Origin: Acidobacteriota bacterium
Lineage (GTDB): Bacteria; Acidobacteriota; Terriglobia; Terriglobales; Acidobacteriaceae
Length of the DNA: 13,281 nt
Direction: 5' to 3'
NCBI GenBank assembly: GCA_021802085.1
Contig: JAKAAZ010000089.1
Span: forward strand, 1 to 13,281
The number at the start of each line of letters is the position of its first letter. Position 1 is the first letter of the stretch. Positions 6,513 through 13,281 of this stretch are shown piece after piece. The notes under the pieces were generated by a model. It did no database searches and had not been told where the DNA came from. It saw nothing but the letters and a program-made list of their open reading frames with translations. A program made the position numbers and the translations under genes.

Positions 6513-7595
6513 AATCCTGTCCTGGTAGTTCTGTTCCATCCATTTGCGATACGCGCCGCTCACCACATCCGCGATCCACGCCGGATGGTCGAGATACCAC
6601 TCCACCGTCTTGCGCAGGCCAGTGGAAAATGTCTCGCGCGGCCGCCAGCCCAGCTCACGTTCCAGTTTGGTTGCGTCGATAGCATAGCGCCGGTCATGGC
6701 CTGGCCGGTCCTTGACAAACCGGATCAGCTGCTTGTGCGGACAATGCTGCGATCCAGGACGCAGCTCGTCGAGAATTTCGCAGATCGTTTCCACCACCTC
6801 GCGATTGCTGCGTTCATTTCTGCCGCCAACGTTGTAGGTTTCTCCCGGCCTTCCCCGCTCCAGCACCAGGCGCAGCGCGGCGCAGTGATCGCCGACATAC
6901 AGCCAGTCGCGCACATTCAACCCGTCGCCATAAATCGGCAGCGGCTTGCCTTCCAGCGCATGCGTAATTACCAATGGAATCAACTTTTCTGGAAAGTGAT
7001 ACGGGCCGTAATTATTGGAGCAATTGGTGATTATCGCAGGCAGGCCGTAGGTATGGAAATACGCCCGTACCATGTGGTCCGAGGCCGCCTTGGTTGCCGA
7101 GTAGGGACTGTTCGGCGCATACGGCGTGGTTTCGCAAAATGCCGGATCTTCGGCTCCCAGTGAACCGTACACTTCGTCGGTCGACACATGCAGAAATCGA
7201 AATGCGGCGCGGTCCTGCTCCGACAATCGATTCCAATACGCCCGCGCTGCTTCCAGCAGCACAAACGTTCCCCGCACATTGGTTTCGACAAAGGCCTCCG
7301 GCCCGAGGATCGAGCGGTCCACGTGGCTTTCCGCCGCGAAGTGCACAATCGCGCGAGGCTGATGTTTTGCGAGCAACTCATCCATGCGCTCGCGATCGCA
7401 AATGTCGGCGCGAGCAAACGTATACCCCGGATGCGTCGCCACTCCCTCAAGGTTTTTGAGGTTCCCGGCATACGTGAGGCAGTCAACATTAATCAGGGGG
7501 CGCGTCGAATCCTGAGAAGACTGCAGCCAGTCGAGCACAAAATTGGACCCGATAAACCCTGCGCCACCTGTTACAAGAATCGAGGATTGCGTCAA
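6504..7595 (-). CDS. rfbB: dTDP-glucose 4,6-dehydratase (RmlB)
   Basis: Second pathway step: NAD-dependent conversion of dTDP-glucose to dTDP-4-dehydro-6-deoxyglucose. Counting from TTG 7595 the protein has 363 residues with GGAGFIGSNF (Rossmann loop, residues 10-19), AESHVDRSI, ETNVRGT, STDEVYG with catalytic Thr139-Asp140-Glu141, and Tyr165/Lys169 in YSATKAASD, followed by NCSNNYGPYHFPEKLIPL and YGDGLNVRDWLYV, all standard for RmlB. The frame extends six codons further to another TTG (7613). That codon has no upstream Shine-Dalgarno sequence, whereas TTG 7595 has AAGGA 10 nt before it, so 7595 is preferred. First gene of the rfbBAD operon, divergent from rfbC. Confidence 0.94.
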   Translation of the reverse strand: MTQSSILVTGGAGFIGSNFVLDWLQSSQDSTRPLINVDCLTYAGNLKNLEGVATHPGYTFARADICDRERMDELLAKHQPRAIVHFAAESHVDRSILGPEAFVETNVRGTFVLLEAARAYWNRLSEQDRAAFRFLHVSTDEVYGSLGAEDPAFCETTPYAPNSPYSATKAASDHMVRAYFHTYGLPAIITNCSNNYGPYHFPEKLIPLVITHALEGKPLPIYGDGLNVRDWLYVGDHCAALRLVLERGRPGETYNVGGRNERSNREVVETICEILDELRPGSQHCPHKQLIRFVKDRPGHDRRYAIDATKLERELGWRPRETFSTGLRKTVEWYLDHPAWIADVVSGAYRKWMEQNYQDRIEK

Positions 7596-7615
7596 AATTA
7601 TTTCATCCTTCAAAA

Positions 7616-7631
7616 GATTCGATTGAGAATC
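7616..7631. promoter_or_regulatory. Dyad upstream of rfbB
   Basis: GATTC-GATTGA-GAATC is a perfect 5+6+5 dyad about 20 bp upstream of the preferred rfbB start. It is where an operator or a promoter-overlapping site could be. A second small hairpin, TTGCG-GGAT-CGCAA, is at 7702-7715. No known regulator motif is recognised. Confidence 0.25.
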
Positions 7632-7747
7632 GTCTCAGCCCATTCCTTACATCTACAGCCATCCACAACCCGCTGATAGGGTGAAAGGTCAGTCTACTGG
7701 ATTGCGGGATCGCAAGCGGCTATCGGGTCGTGACATTCTGCATCGTT

Positions 7748-7775
7748 CTCCATCCTGAGCCAGGCGAAGAATCTT
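7748..7775 (+). repeat. Solo arm of the dispersed CATCCTGAGC..GCGAAG repeat
   Basis: CATCCTGAGCC, AGGCGAAGAATC and flanking bases match the reverse complement of the right arm of the inverted repeat at 4625-4652 with few differences. No complementary second arm is seen nearby, so it is a half copy inside the 293-bp divergent rfbB/rfbC intergenic region. Apart from this and two small dyads, that interval shows no gene. Confidence 0.55.
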
Positions 7776-7854
7776 CCTCTCGTTCGCCATGATCTCCCTT
7801 GCGCGGTTGCGATCCAGAATGGAGCGTGTCGCCTTGAGCCGTGCGCGAAAGGCA

Positions 7855-7882
7855 TTGCCCGCACGCGGAATAACGGTAAACT
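7855..7882 (+). promoter_or_regulatory. Candidate rfbC promoter implying a near-leaderless mRNA
   Basis: TTGCCC (7855-7860) and TAAACT (7877-7882) are 16 bp apart. Transcription would then begin near the rfbC ATG at 7889. No Shine-Dalgarno sequence precedes that ATG, which fits a leaderless transcript. Both boxes are weak, so this is a suggestion only. Confidence 0.28.
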
Positions 7883-7888
7883 TCTCCT

Positions 7889-8434
7889 ATGGAAGTCGTT
7901 GCCACGCGCTTGCCCGGCGTACTGCTACTGCGACCGCGCATATTTGCCGATCACCGCGGCTGGTTTGCCGAGACCTGGAACGAAGCTGCTTTTCGCGAAG
8001 CCGGCCTTCCCTCCCACTTTGTACAGGATAACCAGTCCCGGTCCCGCCAGCACGTCTTGCGAGGGCTGCATTTTCAATTGCAGCATCCTCAGGGCAAACT
8101 GGTGCGCGCCGTGGCGGGTCGCATTTTCGATGTTGCCGTCGATATTCGACGCTCTTCCCCGGACTTCGGGCAATGGGTCGGCGTCGAATTAAGCGCGGAA
8201 GTTCCCGAAATGCTGTGGATTCCTCCCGGATTCGCCCACGGTTTCCTGGTCCTGTCCGAATCCGCGGACGTGCTGTACAAAACCACGGATTTTTACTCTC
8301 CAGGGTCCGAGCGGACCATTCTCTGGAGCGATCCCGTCCTTGGGGTCGAGTGGCCTCTGACGGCAGACCCGATTGTTGCCGCAAAAGATGCTGCTGGAAC
8401 CGCCTTCGAACAGACGGAGGTGCCAACATGCTAA
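7889..8434 (+). CDS. rfbC: dTDP-4-dehydrorhamnose 3,5-epimerase (RmlC)
   Basis: Third pathway step: double epimerisation at C3 and C5 of dTDP-4-dehydro-6-deoxyglucose by a cofactor-independent cupin enzyme. The 181-residue length is typical. Hallmarks are LPGVLLLRPRIFADHRGWFAETW, QDNQSRSRQHVLRGLHFQ with catalytic His61, QGKLVRAV with Lys70, DVAVDIRRSSP, WIPPGFAHGF, YKTTDFYSP with Tyr130, and the partner Asp167 in VAAKDA. All expected active-site residues are present. It is transcribed divergently from rfbBAD rather than lying inside the operon, yet completes the pathway. The ATG matches the family N-terminus but has no visible ribosome binding site. Confidence 0.94.
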   Translation: MEVVATRLPGVLLLRPRIFADHRGWFAETWNEAAFREAGLPSHFVQDNQSRSRQHVLRGLHFQLQHPQGKLVRAVAGRIFDVAVDIRRSSPDFGQWVGVELSAEVPEMLWIPPGFAHGFLVLSESADVLYKTTDFYSPGSERTILWSDPVLGVEWPLTADPIVAAKDAAGTAFEQTEVPTC

Positions 8435-8781
8435 CCCCCCATCCCGACCGAAGAGCTTGACCATTGCCTGCCACGGGCGTAACTCTACATTTCCACGTAT
8501 AGCCCATCCTATTGTTGTGGTAGACCTTTAACATCTATGGGCGGTGCCTGCTTCATGTCCAGGCGCGCAAATTTCCTCCTGTTTCCGCCTGATTCGTAGG
8601 TTGAGCGATGTATTCGATCCCCGCAAATCTGTATAGATGACGAAAGTTTTTTTATCGTCTTATTTTCCTGAATGGGTTAGACTCAGGCAGCATTTCCTAC
8701 GCCTACAGTCTTTTGCAGATTGGAACGCGCAAAACTAAAGTGCGCGGAAACCTTGTCTTCGCCTAGCTATAGGTAAGGATA

Positions 8782-8795
8782 TGCAATCCATTGCA
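8782..8795. promoter_or_regulatory. Perfect dyad TGCAAT-CC-ATTGCA
   Basis: A 6+2+6 perfect dyad of the size of a regulator operator, about 310 bp upstream of the large exported-protein gene. It directly follows another hairpin (8762-8773). No regulator family is assigned. Confidence 0.3.
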
Positions 8796-8942
8796 CACGC
8801 CCATGGCGAATCCTACCGCCCTCCATTCGCGGTTCTTGGATGCGCTGGGTGCGCTGGATGCAGTGGAGCTCCAGGGCAAGAGAAAAGTTAGCGTTGGCAC
8901 TCGCGCGGCACAGGTTGGCAGGGCAAGATGCACTCACCTGTC

Positions 8943-9061
8943 ACAATCCAGCCGCCCCAAGAAAACCGGAACCCACGCCCAGCCCGGCGCGACGTTTTGG
9001 ATTGTTTTAGGGTGGATTGAATCAGGCCGGCATCAATGTGAGACCGGCCCGTACTCCACCC
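8943..9061 (+). ncRNA. Putative structured 5' UTR of the large surface-protein gene
   Basis: Two adjacent elements. The first has outer stem ACAATCCA (8943-8950) / TGGATTGT (8998-9005), perfect over 8 bp, with a possible inner GCCG (8951-8954) / CGGC (8985-8988). The second has outer stem GGGTGGA (9010-9016) / TCCACCC (9055-9061) and inner stem GGCCGG (9025-9030) / CCGGCC (9044-9049), with a 13-nt loop and an asymmetric internal loop. It ends 43 nt before the ATG and is on the same strand. It matches no riboswitch consensus that I recognise, including c-di-GMP-I. It could be a cis-regulatory RNA or simply a DNA dyad. Confidence 0.4.
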
Positions 9062-9104
9062 CAGTAGCGACGCATATTCACCGTTTCTTTTTGAGGTCAC
9101 TATC

Positions 9105-12100
9105 ATGTCTAGGTTACTCTCCAGTCCCTCCGCCAGCGGTTTCTCCCTTCGTCTTGCCTCCCTCGCGGTCAGCGCGGCTTGTGTAGTCAGCTTCCTGGCC
9201 CTTCCGTGTGCGGCAAGTGCGCAAGGATTGTTTCAATCTCCGTCGCCGAACTTGACCACAGGTACCACCCCCCAGGGCGTAGCTGCCGCCGATTTCGCGC
9301 ATTCCGGCTACCAGGGCCTGGTGGTAACGGACAGTACAAACAGAAACATGAAGGTCTATCTTGCGACGGGTCCCAACACATTTGGAGGGGCTGCCACGAT
9401 TCCAACCTGCACGGATCCGACGGCAGTGTTGGCACAGGATTTTAACGGTGATGGATACCCCGATATCCTGGTCGCATGCCCCGGCACCAATCTTGTCGAG
9501 TTGTTCCTGAATAATGGCGCAAGTGCGCCTGGCACCTTTCCCACCTCGCCTTTCGCAACCGAGTCGGTCACCGATCCCGTCGCGATGGTGGCCGGCAATT
9601 TTACCGTCAACGAAGACTTTCTTGATGTCGCCGTAGTGAGTGGTACGGGCGGGATTACCGCGTACATGAATCTCGGGGGCGGCCACGGCACGGTCGTACC
9701 GACCGGTCTGGCAGGCACATTGACCGGCGTCGTAACCGGGGACTTCAACCATGACGGCAACCTGGACCTGGCGGTCTCCGACAGCGCCAATAGCAATGTC
9801 CATCTTCTTACTGGCAACGGTACCGGAGCGTTCACCTTGCTGGGCAGTTATTCGACGGGTACTGGAACCGCACCCAGCGGCATCGTCGCCGCCGATTTCA
9901 ACAATGACGGCAACCTGGATGTTGCCACCTCCAATACTGGCAACAACACCGTAAGCATTCTGGCCGGCAGCGCGCCTGGCGCCTTGACCCTTCGCTCAGT
10001 TCAGGCGACGGGAACCAACCCAATCGCGATCGCGGTCACCGATGTGAACAGCGACGGCTATCCCGATGCGATTGCCTTCGACTCACCAACTGCCAGCACT
10101 GGCGAAGTAGATGTTCTTCTGGGCAACGGCGACGGCACATTGCAAACCGCGCAGGCTACCAGCGAGACATTCAAACCCGGGACGCTGCCCGCTGTCGCGG
10201 ACTTCAATCGTGACGGCAAGCCTGATGTTGTCCTTACTCAGCAGAACACGAACCTGGCTTCCGTTCTGCTCAACAACACTCTGCCGACCCAGTACCCCGA
10301 TGGCCGCAGTTCTGCATCGGCAAACAAAATATCCAACGGCTACGGTAACTTTGCCGACGGCGTCGCCGTGGGCGACTTCAACAAAGACGGCAACCTGGAC
10401 ATTGCTGTCAGCTATCTGCAAGACAATACGGTCCAAGTGCTTCTCAACAATGGCGCCAATGGTTTTAACGCATCGACCGCCTACCCCGTAGGCAAACAGC
10501 CCTACTGGATCGCTTCCGGCGACTTGAACGGCGACGGCTATCCTGATCTGGTCACGGCAAATACCACGGATGGAACTGTCAGCGTCCTATTGAACAATGG
10601 CAAAGGCAACAACGGCGCGTTTGCCGCGGCTGTCCCTTATACGGTCGGCAAGCAGCCCTACCAGGTCGCCATCGGAGACATCAACGGCGACGGCTATCCT
10701 GACTTGGCGGTCACGAATTATGGAGCCAATACGGTTTCGATCCTGATGGGGTCGGCGACTGGAACCTTCACCGCCTCGGCGACAACGCTGGCCACCTGCG
10801 CCAATCCGTACGGCGTTGCCATCGGGGACTTTGCAGCTGACAGCTATCCGTCCATCGCCGTCAGCTGCTACAGCGCCGCGGAACTCGAAGTGTTCCCGAA
10901 CAACGGCAATGGAACCTTCGGCACGCCCGCGATCTACGCCACGAACAAGAATCCATCCTCGCTGGTGGTGGGCGACTTCAATCGCGACGGCAAACTGGAC
11001 ATCGTGGTGGGGAACACGACAGCCAACGACATCTACTTCTTCGCGGGCAACGGGAACAATACCTTCCTTGCCGGCGTGGAAAGCCCGTCGCTCAACTTCC
11101 CCGACTCGATCGCCGCAGGCGACTTCAATGGCGATGGCATTCTGGACATCGTCGGTGTGGCCCCCAACTATAACGCGGTTGAGCTCACGCTCGGCAAGGG
11201 CGACGGCACCTTCGGCACCATTCAGCAGCGTGCCGCCGGTCAATTCGGAGCGACGACGCAACCCTGGGCCGTAGCGGTGGGCGACTTCAACAACGACGGC
11301 AAGCCTGACATCGTCACCGCCAACACCTTCCACCAGGTCAACATTGCCAGCCCGGCCTACCAGTCGCGCTATCTCACGGAATATCCCGCCAACCCCGCGG
11401 GCAACCCCAGCATTGACCTGCTCACCAATGCGTCGGCAGCTCAAATCGGCCTGAGTGTCGCGCCTCCCAACAATACCTTCCCACTTGCGGACAACAATAC
11501 GGACGTGACGATTCAAGCCACCGTCCAACCGGCCTACAGCGGCAACACTCCCACTGGATCCGTCATCTTTGAAAACTCGGCGGGTTCACCGCTGGGCACC
11601 GGTCCCTACCCCTTGAACAGTGGCGGCGTGGCCTCCTACGACGTCGGTCACCTTGGTAGCGGGTCGTATCTGTTCACCTCGCTCTATTCGGGCGACTCCA
11701 GCTATCAGCCTACGGCCGCTTCGGGAGCAGCCTTCGCGGTTACGGTGGCCGGAACGCCCGTCACCCTGACCTTGAGCCCATCCTCCGCGGCTTATGCCAG
11801 CACATTTACGGCGAACGTTACCGTCGCGGGATCGGCCGGACTGGGCTATCCCACGGGCACGCTGACCATCTACAGTTCCACAGGATTCACGCTGGGAACG
11901 GTTACCCTGACCAATTCCGGCGCCAACAACACAGCCGGGACAGCGACGTTTACGGCAACAGCCCCAAATCTGATTGTCGGCAGCTATAGCTTTTACGCGG
12001 TCTACAATCCGACCAACGGGAACTACCAGCAGGGCACATCGTCCTACGTTCCGTTGACCGTGACCGGCGAGCCAACCAACCTAAGCGTTACTTGTGGATT

Positions 12101-12494
12101 TGGTCTGTTCACGGTTCCGTGCACGGCAACCATAACAGCCTCCACGACCAACACCCCGGTGCCGGCAAACCTTACCGTAGACTTCTCGGTCAATGGAGGT
12201 GCGGCGGTCCCGGAAACGACGAATAACGCGGGTCAGGCTAGCTACAGCTTCAACGAGTTCGTCGGAACGTTCACTGTGGTAGCTACCTTCCCAACTCAGA
12301 CCAACTACCTTACATCTACGGGTAGCACATCGGGTGGCTGCTTCTTCATCTGCCTCCTTCGCACAGGGCCGGGCGGCACCTTCTTCGCTCCTTTCAACTT
12401 GTTCACCGGAGTGGGCTTTGGCCCAGGCTTCACTCCCAGAGCGAACCGCAGCAGAGGAGCGAGGGGCAGGCCTGTACCGCTCAGCTTGTTCTGA
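9105..12494 (+). CDS. Large exported FG-GAP/VCBS-repeat and Ig-like domain surface protein
   Basis: A 1129-residue exported protein, probably surface-bound or secreted; the ligand is unknown. The ATG has GAGGT at 9093-9097, 7 nt upstream. Residues 1-39 form a Sec signal peptide with a hydrophobic core (LASLAVSAACVVSFLAL) and probable cleavage after AASA. Residues about 60-770 hold 14 repeats of about 50 residues, beginning at 63, 112, 165, 213, 264, 313, 366, 424, 473, 525, 575, 624, 673 and 727. Eleven carry the calcium-loop pattern DxNxDGxxD (DFNGDGYPD, DFNKDGNLD); those at 63, 165 and 575 are degenerate. Such repeats build beta-propeller blades. Three Ig-like domains follow (about 773-880, 881-985, 988-1070), the first with the PTGSVIF...YSGDSSY pattern of bacterial Ig-like repeats. 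The last 50 residues are Gly/Phe-rich, then Arg-rich, unlike the preceding domains, and abut an IS630 remnant, so the native C-terminus may be lost. Confidence 0.85.
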   Translation: MSRLLSSPSASGFSLRLASLAVSAACVVSFLALPCAASAQGLFQSPSPNLTTGTTPQGVAAADFAHSGYQGLVVTDSTNRNMKVYLATGPNTFGGAATIPTCTDPTAVLAQDFNGDGYPDILVACPGTNLVELFLNNGASAPGTFPTSPFATESVTDPVAMVAGNFTVNEDFLDVAVVSGTGGITAYMNLGGGHGTVVPTGLAGTLTGVVTGDFNHDGNLDLAVSDSANSNVHLLTGNGTGAFTLLGSYSTGTGTAPSGIVAADFNNDGNLDVATSNTGNNTVSILAGSAPGALTLRSVQATGTNPIAIAVTDVNSDGYPDAIAFDSPTASTGEVDVLLGNGDGTLQTAQATSETFKPGTLPAVADFNRDGKPDVVLTQQNTNLASVLLNNTLPTQYPDGRSSASANKISNGYGNFADGVAVGDFNKDGNLDIAVSYLQDNTVQVLLNNGANGFNASTAYPVGKQPYWIASGDLNGDGYPDLVTANTTDGTVSVLLNNGKGNNGAFAAAVPYTVGKQPYQVAIGDINGDGYPDLAVTNYGANTVSILMGSATGTFTASATTLATCANPYGVAIGDFAADSYPSIAVSCYSAAELEVFPNNGNGTFGTPAIYATNKNPSSLVVGDFNRDGKLDIVVGNTTANDIYFFAGNGNNTFLAGVESPSLNFPDSIAAGDFNGDGILDIVGVAPNYNAVELTLGKGDGTFGTIQQRAAGQFGATTQPWAVAVGDFNNDGKPDIVTANTFHQVNIASPAYQSRYLTEYPANPAGNPSIDLLTNASAAQIGLSVAPPNNTFPLADNNTDVTIQATVQPAYSGNTPTGSVIFENSAGSPLGTGPYPLNSGGVASYDVGHLGSGSYLFTSLYSGDSSYQPTAASGAAFAVTVAGTPVTLTLSPSSAAYASTFTANVTVAGSAGLGYPTGTLTIYSSTGFTLGTVTLTNSGANNTAGTATFTATAPNLIVGSYSFYAVYNPTNGNYQQGTSSYVPLTVTGEPTNLSVTCGFGLFTVPCTATITASTTNTPVPANLTVDFSVNGGAAVPETTNNAGQASYSFNEFVGTFTVVATFPTQTNYLTSTGSTSGGCFFICLLRTGPGGTFFAPFNLFTGVGFGPGFTPRANRSRGARGRPVPLSLF

Positions 12495-12496
12495 AC

Positions 12497-12958
12497 CTCC
12501 TCGCCGAGGCTGCCGCTTCGGCACCGCTCGGCAACTGGCAAACGACCACCTTCGTGGGCGGCCTGCGGCATGACCGGGTGTCAGCCTCGATGGTCGCCGA
12601 CGAACCGATGGACGGCGAGATGTTCCTGGCTTGGGTGCGGCAATTCCTCTGTCTGACGCTGCAGCAGGGTGATATCGTTGTCCTCGACAATCTCAGTAGC
12701 CACAAGGTGGAGGGGATCCAACAAGCCATCGCCGCCGTGGGCGCAACGGCGCTCTATCTGCCACCCTATTCGCCCGACCTGAATCCGACAGAAAAGCTCG
12801 TCTCCAAACTCAAGTCGCTGCTCCGCAAAGCCGCCAAACGATCCGTCGATGACCTATGGGTGGAGATCGGCAATCTGCTCAACACCGTCTCATCCGGCGA
12901 ATGCGCCAACTACTTCGCCTCTTCTGGATATGTTTCTACCTAAATTAGAACCGCTCTA
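12497..12958 (+). mobile_element. IS630-family insertion sequence remnant (3' part)
   Basis: The 3' portion of an IS630-type element: the transposase C-terminus (to 12943) followed at 12948-12958 by GAACCGCTCTA, which resembles the AGAGCGGTTC-type terminal repeat ending at a TA target seen in this family. The left part, including the transposase N-terminus and first catalytic Asp region, is absent, and no convincing left inverted repeat was found. It begins within a few bases of the stop of the large surface-protein gene, so the deletion or insertion junction may have shaped that protein's end. Confidence 0.65.
12500..12943 (+). pseudogene. Truncated IS630-family transposase, C-terminal part
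   Basis: The reading frame gives APLGNWQTTTFVGGLRHDR, DGEMFLAWVRQF, GDIVVLDNLSSHK, LPPYSPDLNPTEKLVSKLK, LLRKAAKRSVDDLW and ECANYFASSGYVST, the standard order of the DDE-superfamily C-terminal half of IS630 transposases. The second catalytic Asp (12686-12688) and the final Glu (12791-12793) are present. The helix-turn-helix region and first Asp are missing, so the product cannot be an active transposase. A GTG at 12554 could start a 129-residue fragment, but it lies inside the conserved core and no ribosome binding site supports it. Upstream of about 12520 the frame blurs, possibly with a frameshift. Confidence 0.82.
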
Positions 12959-13281
12959 ACCCTCCTGCAATTGTCTTGTGGAAATCCAAGCTGACCCACG
13001 ACCCAAGCTTCAAGGCTGTTGTAAAGTTATATGCCGACTGCACAACGGGCGAACTCTTCGAATAGTCCCACAAATACGCCTCCCCTGCCCCCGGCATAGA
13101 ACCTAAAACCCTCCTCAAGGGCAGCGCTTCACCCGGTTCGCCGGCAATCCCCTGCTGGACTAACAGACCGTCTCTAGGAGTCTGTCGGGCATAAGGGTTT
13201 GAGATTTTGTAACCAACATAGAATCAACAACATACCAAACATGGTAGATTTTGTAGGTTGTTGATTTTAAAGGGTATGAAA
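12944..13281. other. Intergenic region after the IS630 remnant, no complete gene
   Basis: No gene with start and support is seen. A short open stretch ending in TAG at 13063-13065 reads WKSKLTHDPSFKAVVKLYAD with coding-like composition but has no start, and is open upstream only into the IS end; it may be a gene scrap. Beyond it are a small CCGG-TTCG-CCGG hairpin (13133-13144), an ACAGAC/GTCTGT inverted repeat (13163-13185), and an AT-rich terminal segment with nested inverted and direct repeats. Confidence 0.5.
13163..13266. repeat. Cluster of inverted and direct repeats, possible mobile-element end
   Basis: ACAGAC (13163-13168) pairs with GTCTGT (13180-13185). AATCAACAAC (13222-13231) pairs perfectly with GTTGTTGATT (13257-13266) and encloses TACCA-AACA-TGGTA (13233-13246). 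The 10-mer AGATTTTGTA occurs directly repeated at 13202-13211 and 13246-13255. Base composition is far more AT-rich than the rest of the window. This could be the start of another insertion sequence that continues past the right edge, or a plus-strand terminator/regulatory structure. Confidence 0.45.

Larger units (their letters stand above)
8435..9104 (+). other. 670-bp intergenic leader region rich in inverted repeats, no convincing gene
   Basis: No open frame here is credible. The best (TTG 8791 or ATG 8803, running to 9186) overlaps the start of the next gene, has no recognisable domain, and loses coding character after about 8885. A 9-bp tandem repeat (GGATGCGCT-like, three units) is at 8838-8864. 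Dyads are CGCGCA/TGCGCG (8726-8746), CCTA-GCTA-TAGG (8762-8773), TGCAAT-CC-ATTGCA (8782-8795), ACAATCCA/TGGATTGT (8943-9005), and the two-tier hairpin at 9010-9061. Their density suggests regulatory DNA or a structured 5' UTR for the large gene at 9105. Confidence 0.5.

Noticed and set aside
8791..9186. 131-codon plus-strand open frame before the FG-GAP gene
   Set aside because: It overlaps the signal-peptide start at 9105, has no domain, and most of its length is the dyad-rich leader.
9738..11320. Recurring GACTTCAACnnnGACGGC DNA motif as a CRISPR-like or regulatory repeat
   Set aside because: The recurrence is in frame and explained by the repeated protein motif DFNxDG.
10587..11528. Minus-strand open frame of 313 codons inside the FG-GAP gene
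   Set aside because: It is the antisense reading of a repetitive GC-rich calcium-loop gene; the plus-strand protein is clearly the real one.
12437..12450. AGAGCGAACCGC as the left inverted repeat of the IS630 remnant
   Set aside because: Only the first six bases match the right-end AGAGCGGTTC pattern, which is too little to call a terminus.
12081..12524. Minus-strand open frame of 147 codons over the end of the FG-GAP gene
   Set aside because: It is an antisense shadow rich in Arg/Ser/Glu with no recognisable features.

Overview
The window looks like a chromosomal segment of an Acidobacteriota (Terriglobia-type) bacterium. This is inferred from the combination of a bacillithiol-synthesis gene (bshC) in a GC-rich genome, a very long secreted FG-GAP/Ig-like protein of a kind common in that phylum, frequent TTG starts, and dispersed intergenic repeats with a CATCCTGAGC..GCGAAG core. 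The assignment rests on gene content only.

Layout. (1) Positions 1-1300 are the right-hand end of an integrated element: a tyrosine recombinase cut by the left window edge, then the 3' half of a tRNA-Arg(CCG) gene and a second, degenerate tRNA 3' end. These are the expected attachment-site scars; any cargo lies to the left, outside the window. (2) Positions 1364-4563 on the plus strand hold core metabolism: an aldo/keto reductase of the YghZ/Gpr type, bshC, and a small CPDC-motif protein. (3) An inverted repeat and a weak terminator candidate separate these from the convergent minus-strand operon rfbB-rfbA-rfbD (7595-4703). rfbC diverges from it (7889-8434). The four genes give a complete glucose-1-phosphate to dTDP-L-rhamnose pathway. 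(4) Positions 8435-9104 have no convincing gene but carry several strong inverted repeats, ending in a two-tier hairpin 43 nt before the next start. (5) Positions 9105-12494 encode a 1129-residue exported protein with 14 FG-GAP/VCBS-like repeats, three Ig-like domains and an odd C-terminal tail. (6) Positions 12497-12958 are the 3' remnant of an IS630-family element abutting that gene. The rest is apparently non-coding, ending in an AT-rich segment with nested inverted repeats that may be another mobile-element end.

How the parts relate. The rhamnose cluster and the large exported protein both point to cell-envelope or surface functions. Gpr and BshC are both plausibly linked to carbonyl or redox stress, but nothing in the sequence proves co-regulation. 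No complete, convincing new multi-gene system is visible. The most promising leads are the serial tRNA-Arg attachment scars with a recombinase that appears to lack its first catalytic arginine, the structured leader of the large surface protein, and the junction of that protein with the IS630 remnant.
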